Assembly (NCBI GenBank): GCA_000697335.1
Contig: JNEM01006079.1
Span: 1 to 15,546, forward strand
From: Conidiobolus incongruus B7586
Taxonomy: Eukaryota > Entomophthoromycota > Entomophthoromycetes > Entomophthorales > Conidiobolaceae
Direction: 5' to 3'
Length of the DNA: 15,546 bases
The position numbers and the translations under genes were made by a program. Shown piece after piece: positions 10,804-15,546 of the stretch. How positions within the stretch are numbered: position 1 is the first letter of the stretch; each line of letters begins with the position of its first letter. Under the pieces are notes generated by a model. It was not told the origin of the DNA, made no database searches, and worked only from the letters and a program-made list of their open reading frames with translations.

Positions 10804-10817
10804 TATATATATATATA
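10804..10817 (-). promoter_or_regulatory. TATA-like element of the 54-aa peptide gene
   Basis: A 14-bp TA run lies 58 bp upstream of the start codon, near the 70-77 bp spacing of the TATATAAA boxes in the two related genes. The position is suggestive, but the sequence is simple and may be chance. Confidence 0.3.
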
Positions 10818-10829
10818 CACACCTATATT

Positions 10830-11787
10830 TAAATTTTATATTAACCAAAATATTAACCGCGTTAAAAGTTTGACTAAAATTCCCCAAGTGAAAAAATATT
10901 TAAAATTATATTCATTCAATATTTTATCAAAATTGACATTCTCTTGGGTATTATTTTTTGAAACTTTAAGGTATTATATTTTTTAATATTTGTTATATAT
11001 GACACATTTTATAGTCATATTACTGAAAAAAAATTGAATGATTTTTCTATATTTTTTGTTTAAAAATAATCGAATCATTGATTTATGAGTAAGAAATTAA
11101 AAGTTATATTTTTAATAAATAGTAAAGCTGAATCCGTTGTATTATATTCATAGATGAAAATATTTAATATATATTTTTTAATTTGTTTCCGCTTTCATCT
11201 TCTACTCATGTTTTAATTATATCTCAACTTATTTTCCAATATCGAAATAATAAATAATATTAGAATGAAAAATTATATGAATCTTGTTCGTTCCATACAA
11301 GTACAAATGTTTAAAATTTATAAAAATATAATGATTAGAGTTGAATAGTAATAACCCTTGTTAGTTAATTATACAAATTTTAAAATTTTTGCTATTTAAA
11401 TTGAGAATAGCAAAATAATAATTTTTCAACTAAAATAATAAATTGAAAAACATCTTAAGAAAAATAAATTATAAAACATAACTAAAATTTAGTACCAATG
11501 ATGTATCGATTATTTATTTATAAATTGAATAAGCCTCATGATTATGATTAGTTATAGAGTAATTTGAATATGTTAAATTACTCTGAATTGTGGAAATATA
11601 ATTTTCAATAAAAATTAATAATTTTATTCTTGAATATGTGAAAGTAAAACAATTATCATATACACTATATATTTGAATTTGACAATATTAATAAATTTTT
11701 AATTTCCTAAATTAGTTAAAAGACGTTATTAATATAATTAAAATAATAGGTAAAATTGTAAATGATAATAAAAAAGAACTAAAACTG
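10830..11787. other. AT-rich gene-free stretch
   Basis: No gene is supported on either strand; open frames are short with random-looking I/K/Y/L-rich translations. The only structure noticed is a perfect 10-bp hairpin at 11556-11584, listed separately. Confidence 0.6.
11556..11584. repeat. Perfect 10-bp hairpin
   Basis: AGAGTAATTT (11556-11565) and AAATTACTCT (11575-11584) are exact reverse complements with a 9-nt loop. It lies between genes with no T-run or gene end beside it, so a role as terminator is not supported. Confidence 0.5.
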
Positions 11788-11795
11788 AAAAAAAA
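11788..11795 (-). terminator. Pol III terminator of tRNA-Leu
   Basis: Eight A residues on the + strand give eight Ts on the tRNA strand, 14 nt after its 3' end. A run of four or more Ts is the standard RNA polymerase III stop signal. Confidence 0.8.
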
Positions 11796-11808
11796 TGTTT
11801 GGAAATGA

Positions 11809-11892
11809 TGCTGACAGTGAGGTTCGAACTCACGCCCCGTTACCGGGAGGGGATCTTAAGTCACCCGCCTTGGACCACTCGGCCATATCAGC
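11809..11892 (-). tRNA. tRNA-Leu (anticodon UAA)
   Basis: The reverse strand folds as a class II tRNA of 84 nt including the discriminator base A. It has a 7-bp acceptor stem GCTGATA/TGTCAGC with one G-U pair, a D arm GCCGAGTGGTCCAAGGC, the anticodon loop CTTAAGA (anticodon TAA, reading UUA), and a long variable arm with CCCG/CGGG stem and GTAA loop. A T arm GTGAG-TTCGAAC-CTCAC completes it. The long variable arm, anticodon and A73 all fit leucine. No intron is present. The anticodon stem GGTGA/TCCCC has one mismatch (T29 against C41), unusual for a working tRNA. Its internal A and B boxes drive transcription, and a T-run terminator follows. The DNA just upstream of its 5' end has foreign-looking composition. 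Confidence 0.95.
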
Positions 11893-11902
11893 TTACGAAT
11901 TC

Positions 11903-12467
11903 TGTGACAATTGATATATAATTGACACCTTCTCTCCCTCATACATCACTACCAAAACCCCCAGATTTCCCAACTTCCACATGCTCCGAGAACCAAATTT
12001 GTTCCTATAATCATGTTCCTAATATATCATGACCTACTTATACCAATATTTCTCCCTCAATTCTACAGAGACCTCTCTCGACGCTATTCTACAAATAAAT
12101 CATATTTTTCTACTCTAAAAACCCCGTTTTTCCGAGCGCACTCAAAGAGCCACATAAAGCTTATTTGAGATCTACCCTACTAATCGTTCTACATCCATTC
12201 CCACTGATATTCTGTGACCTGCTGCCTTAGCATGTCAACCCCTCATACTGCCACTGTTGCTGCTGATCTAGTCTCCCTCTTTAATGTCCCATTCAATGCT
12301 AATCATGGACGGATGGCCAGAGAACTGATCATCAATAACCTACCTCAGTTTGTAGGCACAATGCTCCACAATTTAGCCTACACCATGGCTGTGTCAGTAT
12401 CATCGATGACGCTCAAAGAGCTAATAACCGCGACAAATTCATCTACTAATATTATCCTGAATCTATA
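11903..12467. mobile_element. Compositionally distinct insertion-like segment upstream of tRNA-Leu
   Basis: This stretch is clearly less AT-rich than its surroundings and is C-rich, G-poor on the + strand through much of its length. It starts 10 bp upstream of the tRNA 5' end and stops abruptly near 12467, where AT-rich DNA resumes. The 5-bp word GAATT stands at both edges (11897-11901 and 12468-12472), as a target-site duplication might, and the left edge begins TGTGACA. Several element families (for example yeast Ty1 and Ty3) are known to insert just upstream of tRNA genes. I see no terminal inverted repeats, and no reverse transcriptase, transposase or canonical TG...CA ends. The family cannot be named, and GAATT is common in this DNA. 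Confidence 0.3.
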
Positions 12468-12468
12468 G
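12232..12468 (+). CDS. Hypothetical 78-aa ORF in the tRNA-adjacent segment
   Basis: The ORF runs from ATG 12232 (MSTPHTATV) to TAG 12466-12468. I do not recognise the product. It is a balanced, mostly soluble-looking protein with no signal peptide, cysteines or clear motif. The middle (ARELIINNLPQFVGTMLHN) could form helices. Its codons use G and C at third positions about half the time, unlike the A/T-ending codons of RPB1, so it probably arose elsewhere or under different bias. It ends exactly where the unusual composition ends. It could be a fragment of a mobile-element protein, a piece of a longer host gene, or a chance frame in a less AT-rich segment; the last is quite possible. Confidence 0.3.
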   Translation: MSTPHTATVAADLVSLFNVPFNANHGRMARELIINNLPQFVGTMLHNLAYTMAVSVSSMTLKELITATNSSTNIILNL

Positions 12469-12472
12469 AATT

Positions 12473-12764
12473 ATTTATTCAATTATATTGAAATATCTTG
12501 ATTATATTTCATTTCTTTGATTCATACATTTTTCCTACGTTCCTAATTTATCTATCCCAATTCTTTCATTTAATTTCTTTTACTTAGTTTTTAATCTTAC
12601 TTTTTTCATATTAACATGTCATTTTAATTTAATTTATTTTTATTTCCACATATATTATTATATTTATTTAAATCAAATCAAATCAAATTTCAAATAACAT
12701 TATAATACTTATATATATTTTAAAACTTTATTATAATATTCAATAATAATATTTATATAGCATA
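12473..12764. other. T/C-rich gene-free stretch
   Basis: No gene is seen. The + strand is pyrimidine-rich (12510-12610). An AAATC pentamer repeats about three and a half times at 12669-12688. The right end meets the left arm of the inverted repeat. Confidence 0.6.
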
Positions 12765-12806
12765 AATTAAGTTTATTTATTTGAATAATGATAATTAATC
12801 TATAAA

Positions 12807-13034
12807 TTAAAGAGCCAATAATCTCAATAAAGCAGCAACGAGATCGGCTCTAGAATAGCCTTCATTACCAATTCCGGATTGTTCAATATTTGAGATATTG
12901 ATATTGTCTGCAGAAGTGTTACCACTACTGGCTACTGATACGGGAATACGCTTAGCATTGACTAGGTTTAAGACATCGGTTGGAGCAGCAACTGCAAAGG
13001 AAGCGAAGATTGAGAGGATGATAGCAGCTTTCAT
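12807..13034 (-). CDS. Small secreted peptide precursor, 75 aa, left copy
   Basis: The product begins MKAAIILSIFASFAVAA, a clear signal peptide with an AVA/AP-type cleavage site at 16-17. Residues 18-29 (PTDVLNLVNAKR) form a short pro-segment ending in KR, a typical Kex2 site, so the likely mature peptide is residues 30-75 (46 aa). This has no cysteine, two N-glycosylation sequons (N39-T-S, N46-I-S) and a C-terminal amphipathic stretch (SRADLVAALLRLLAL). The protein and coding DNA are identical to the gene at 13935-14162, transcribed the opposite way, and related to the 54-aa product at 10582-10746. A TATATAAA lies 70 bp upstream. The start is the only ATG giving a signal peptide. I do not know the family. 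A peptide signal, a pheromone-like factor or a secreted effector all fit the layout; none is shown by the sequence. Confidence 0.85.
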   Translation of the reverse strand: MKAAIILSIFASFAVAAPTDVLNLVNAKRIPVSVASSGNTSADNINISNIEQSGIGNEGYSRADLVAALLRLLAL

Positions 13035-13103
13035 AACGGTTAATTAGATTTGGATAATTAATTAATTAGTAGGATATACTATTCGCTATTTCAATTGACA
13101 TCC

Positions 13104-13111
13104 TTTATATA
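13104..13111 (-). promoter_or_regulatory. TATA box of left peptide gene
   Basis: TATATAAA on the minus strand, 70 bp upstream of the start codon, is conserved exactly in the right arm. The whole 145-bp upstream region kept in both arms differs at only two positions. Confidence 0.6.
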
Positions 13112-13179
13112 CATTGATGTATTTTGAAAAATCAATAGCACTAAAGTTTAAGTGTGTTGATAATTGAAATATGTCCTTA

Positions 13180-13789
13180 TGATATGTATAAGTATGGGGT
13201 ATAGTTCCATTAATTGATCGATTGAAAAAAGAACGTTAAGAAGGAACTAATTTAAAATTTAACCAAATTTGTATCAAAGTTTTACAAGGAATATACAAAT
13301 TTATGTGATTTTAAAAATTTCTTTATGGTTCAATATTGATAAAATGTAAACATAATACAAGTTTTATAATTTTATTTTTACTATATTTATTATTTTGAAT
13401 TTTAAGTTTGTGAATTTAAAATATATTTGTCTAAAAAACAATACTTAAAGTTTATTTTAAAATTTATTAAATATACCTTGAAGAATAAAACTAAAATCAA
13501 AAAGAATTCTTAACAGTTACCAAAATTTCAATTCAATTACATAGGCTTTTGAAAGAGGATTATATAATCAAAATAATTAATATTAAAGCTTTTCATAATA
13601 AAGGATGAGTTTAAAAAATATAATAGTTCAAACATATAAAGAAATATTATTAAAAAGATCATAAAATTTTATCATATTTAATGAAATCTTAAAAAGATTC
13701 TGTTTAAAAATTAGTAGAGATAATAGTTTAACATCCATAATACAAATACATTAATTATATTCAACTAATTTCTTCCATACAAATATTCC
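13180..13789. other. 610-bp spacer between the inverted gene copies
   Basis: The spacer is AT-rich with no supportable gene. It separates two divergent promoters and is not itself palindromic. Just outside the arms, both sides carry a CCATAC word near the junction, which may be the eroded continuation of the duplication. Recombination between the arms would flip this spacer and exchange the distal upstream sequence of the two genes. Confidence 0.6.
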
Positions 13790-13857
13790 TAAGGACATAT
13801 TTCAATTATCAACACACTTAAACTTTAGTGCTATTGATTTTTCAAAATACATCAATG

Positions 13858-13865
13858 TATATAAA
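13858..13865 (+). promoter_or_regulatory. TATA box of right peptide gene
   Basis: TATATAAA stands 70 nt before the start codon (measured from its 3' end) and is shared with the left copy. Confidence 0.6.
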
Positions 13866-13934
13866 GGATGTCAACTGAAATAGCGAATAGTATATCCTAC
13901 TAATTAATTAATTATCCAAATCTAATTAACAGTT

Positions 13935-14162
13935 ATGAAAGCTGCTATCATCCTCTCAATCTTCGCTTCCTTTGCAGTTGCTGCTCCAACCGATGTCTTA
14001 AACCTAGTCAATGCTAAGCGTATTCCCGTATCAGTAGCCAGTAGTGGTAACACTTCTGCAGACAATATCAATATCTCAAATATTGAACAATCCGGAATTG
14101 GTAATGAAGGCTATTCTAGAGCCGATCTCGTTGCTGCTTTATTGAGATTATTGGCTCTTTAA
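13935..14162 (+). CDS. Small secreted peptide precursor, 75 aa, right copy
   Basis: This second copy encodes exactly the same 75-residue precursor as 12807-13034: signal peptide (1-16 or 17), pro-segment ending NAKR (26-29), and a cysteine-free 46-residue remainder with sequons at N39 and N46 and a leucine/alanine-rich amphipathic C-terminus. The coding DNA is identical over 228 bp. The base just before GTTATG differs between copies (A here, C on the left), within the start-codon context, but the nearest bases are the same. The gene runs away from its twin and each has its own promoter, so both are probably expressed. Two identical genes would double the dose of one product. Function is not known; secretion and Kex2-type processing are inferred from sequence features common in fungal secreted peptides. 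Confidence 0.87.
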   Translation: MKAAIILSIFASFAVAAPTDVLNLVNAKRIPVSVASSGNTSADNINISNIEQSGIGNEGYSRADLVAALLRLLAL

Positions 14163-14204
14163 TTTATAGATTAATTATTATTATTCGAATAAATAAATTT
14201 AATT

Positions 14205-15546
14205 ATTTTTACTTATATAATTCACTTGATATTATATTAAAATTTTATAATTTAATAATATTATTTATTATAAAAAATATTTTTAAATAATTCATTATTT
14301 TAATAATTGACAATATTAATTACTTTTTAATATATATAACATTTATTAAAGTAGGATTAGAAATTTTTTTATTTTTAATTCATGATTCAGCATATATATG
14401 ATTATATTTTAACTATCACGAACAATATTGAAACAAAAATCAATATTGTTTCATACTTAATAACCGAATAAATTCAAATAAATAATTTTAATATTTATAA
14501 TTGTAACTAGTTGGTGTGTATATTGTGATAAGTATCAGATGAAATAAGCAAGATCTTGACAATTCTGATCGAATATTTATATGTTATTCTCTGGCTGATA
14601 TAATAATTTAATATTGTCAAATTTAATTGGTAATAATTTATACATTTCTAATTAATTCGTATTATGATAATATTGTTTTCCTATATAAATATAGTACAAT
14701 CTTCAGGTAGGCTCCTATTTATTTATATATGGATTGTTATTCTTATTATGTATTTCTCTTATAAAATATTAATTTCAAAAGTCTATTAAGTTGACATACT
14801 TTCTGGCTATTTTTTATATTTGCTTATTGTTCAATAATAGCTATTGTAAAATATAAGATAAAGTGAATAAAAATAATTACATTTAATTATACAGAATATA
14901 TTAAAATAATAATATTTAGCATTCTTAATTTTTCATATATTCTATAATATTAAAATTTATAATGAGCTTAATCATTAAGTCTTGCAATTTATTAGTTTTT
15001 TCAATATAACCAAGCTCTGAAGATTATATATTTTTATTTATTGATGTATTTTTTATTATAATAGTTATCATTAGTTATCTCAATATAACTCCATTATTTA
15101 TTATATAAAATGAATCAATATTATATAATATACCTTGCTATAATTTATTTAATAGATACATATATGTAAAAAATTATTAGTTTATAATTATTCTATTTAT
15201 TCATTATATTATACAAAATTATGAAACTTTTTATCTATTTTTTGAATTATGATATAATATAAATTATATATTAATTTCATTTTTCTTCATAATTATGATA
15301 TTAGTGCAGAAATTAAGTAATGGCACAATTTTAAAATTAAAATTAAACAAATAAATTAATAAATAATATATAAAATTTAATGAATAATATAAAATTAATA
15401 GCCTCTTTTATTATTAATAACTCTTTTCTATACCTTTGGTAAGCTTCTAATACCTAAAAAACAGTTCTTTTTATTAAAGACTGAAATTTGATGTTTTACA
15501 AACCAATTTAATTTGTTTGCAGGAATTTTTTTTCCTGTAAGCTGTT
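14205..15546. other. AT-rich gene-free stretch to window end
   Basis: No gene is supported. Structures noticed are a perfect 11-bp hairpin at 14421-14450 and a short CAGGAA/TTCCTG hairpin at 15520-15537. The last 60 bp are less AT-rich and might be the edge of a feature beyond the window. Confidence 0.55.
14421..14450. repeat. Perfect 11-bp hairpin
   Basis: AACAATATTGA (14421-14431) and TCAATATTGTT (14440-14450) are exact reverse complements around an 8-nt A-rich loop. It lies about 260 bp after the right peptide gene and outside the duplicated arm, so it is not shared with the left copy. Confidence 0.5.

Larger units (their letters stand above)
12765..13179 (-). repeat. Left arm of 415-bp inverted repeat
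   Basis: This arm is the reverse complement of 13790-14204 over 415 bp with no gaps and 5 mismatches. Two mismatches lie in the 5' flank of the gene, three in the 3' flank, and none in the 228-bp coding sequence. The arm holds a whole gene unit: about 145 bp of promoter, the coding sequence and 42 bp past the stop. Outside the arm the two flanks differ strongly, so the pair is not a simple assembly mirror image. Confidence 0.97.
13790..14204 (+). repeat. Right arm of 415-bp inverted repeat
   Basis: This arm is the reverse complement of 12765-13179 (5 mismatches in 415, no gaps). The mismatches fall outside the coding sequence: C/T and A/C in the 5' flank, and three transitions within 42 bp after the stop. 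That pattern fits recent duplication with the coding part held identical by selection or gene conversion, or chance given few changes. Confidence 0.97.

Noticed and set aside
10631-10986. Two overlapping frames of 63-67 codons around the 54-aa peptide gene
   Set aside because: One is an offset frame of the peptide gene reading into its promoter; the other reads a TA repeat. Neither resembles a protein.
12141-12421. 10-bp direct repeat CTCAAAGAGC at 12141-12150 and 12412-12421 as element ends
   Set aside because: Both copies lie inside the compositionally distinct segment, and neither marks a change in composition; two short matches are likely chance.
11809-12467. tRNA-derived SINE made of the tRNA-Leu and the neighbouring segment
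   Set aside because: In a SINE the body follows the 3' side of the tRNA-like head. Here the unusual segment is on the 5' side, and the tRNA has its own terminator.
15487-15546. Edge of a possible gene at the window end
   Set aside because: Only about 60 less AT-rich bases are visible, with no frame or splice signal that can be judged.

Overview
This is an extremely AT-rich eukaryotic window that looks fungal. The evidence is an RNA polymerase II largest subunit (RPB1) with a fungal-style N-terminus and a C-terminal YSPTSP tail, one small GT-AG intron of 64 nt, A/T-ending codons, and small secreted proteins with a dibasic KR site suited to a Kex2-type protease. The sequence alone does not fix the lineage. 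An AT-rich early-diverging fungus is my best guess, and this is inference.

Layout. Positions 1-2816 are very AT-rich with no gene I can support; 120-400 is a C-biased, G-poor patch that may be a decayed repeat. Positions 2817-2948 hold a cluster of four CCAAT/ATTGG boxes and a TATA box, the likely RPB1 promoter. RPB1 runs from 3236 to 8974 on the + strand. Its exon 1 is only 31 codons, too short for simple ORF finding. Its long exon 2 contains a one-base break in the reading frame at about 7707-7709, between the conserved core and the CTD. Positions 8975-10581 are non-coding.

The right half holds a small family of secreted peptide genes. One 54-residue member lies at 10582-10746 (-). Two members with identical 75-residue products lie at 12807-13034 (-) and 13935-14162 (+). 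The identical pair sits in a 415-bp inverted repeat (12765-13179 and 13790-14204, 5 mismatches, no gaps) around a 610-bp spacer. All three proteins have a signal peptide, a short pro-segment ending in NAKR at residues 26-29, and a cysteine-free remainder. I do not recognise the family. It is the most interesting item here.

Between the 54-residue member and the pair lie a tRNA-Leu(UAA) gene at 11809-11892 (-) and, just upstream of its 5' end, a segment of unusual composition (about 11903-12467) with an unrecognised 78-codon ORF. That segment may be an insertion. The rest, including 14205-15546, is AT-rich with only small hairpins.

There is no sign that RPB1, the tRNA and the peptide genes act together. 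RPB1 and tRNA-Leu are housekeeping genes. The peptide family looks like a locally duplicated accessory locus.
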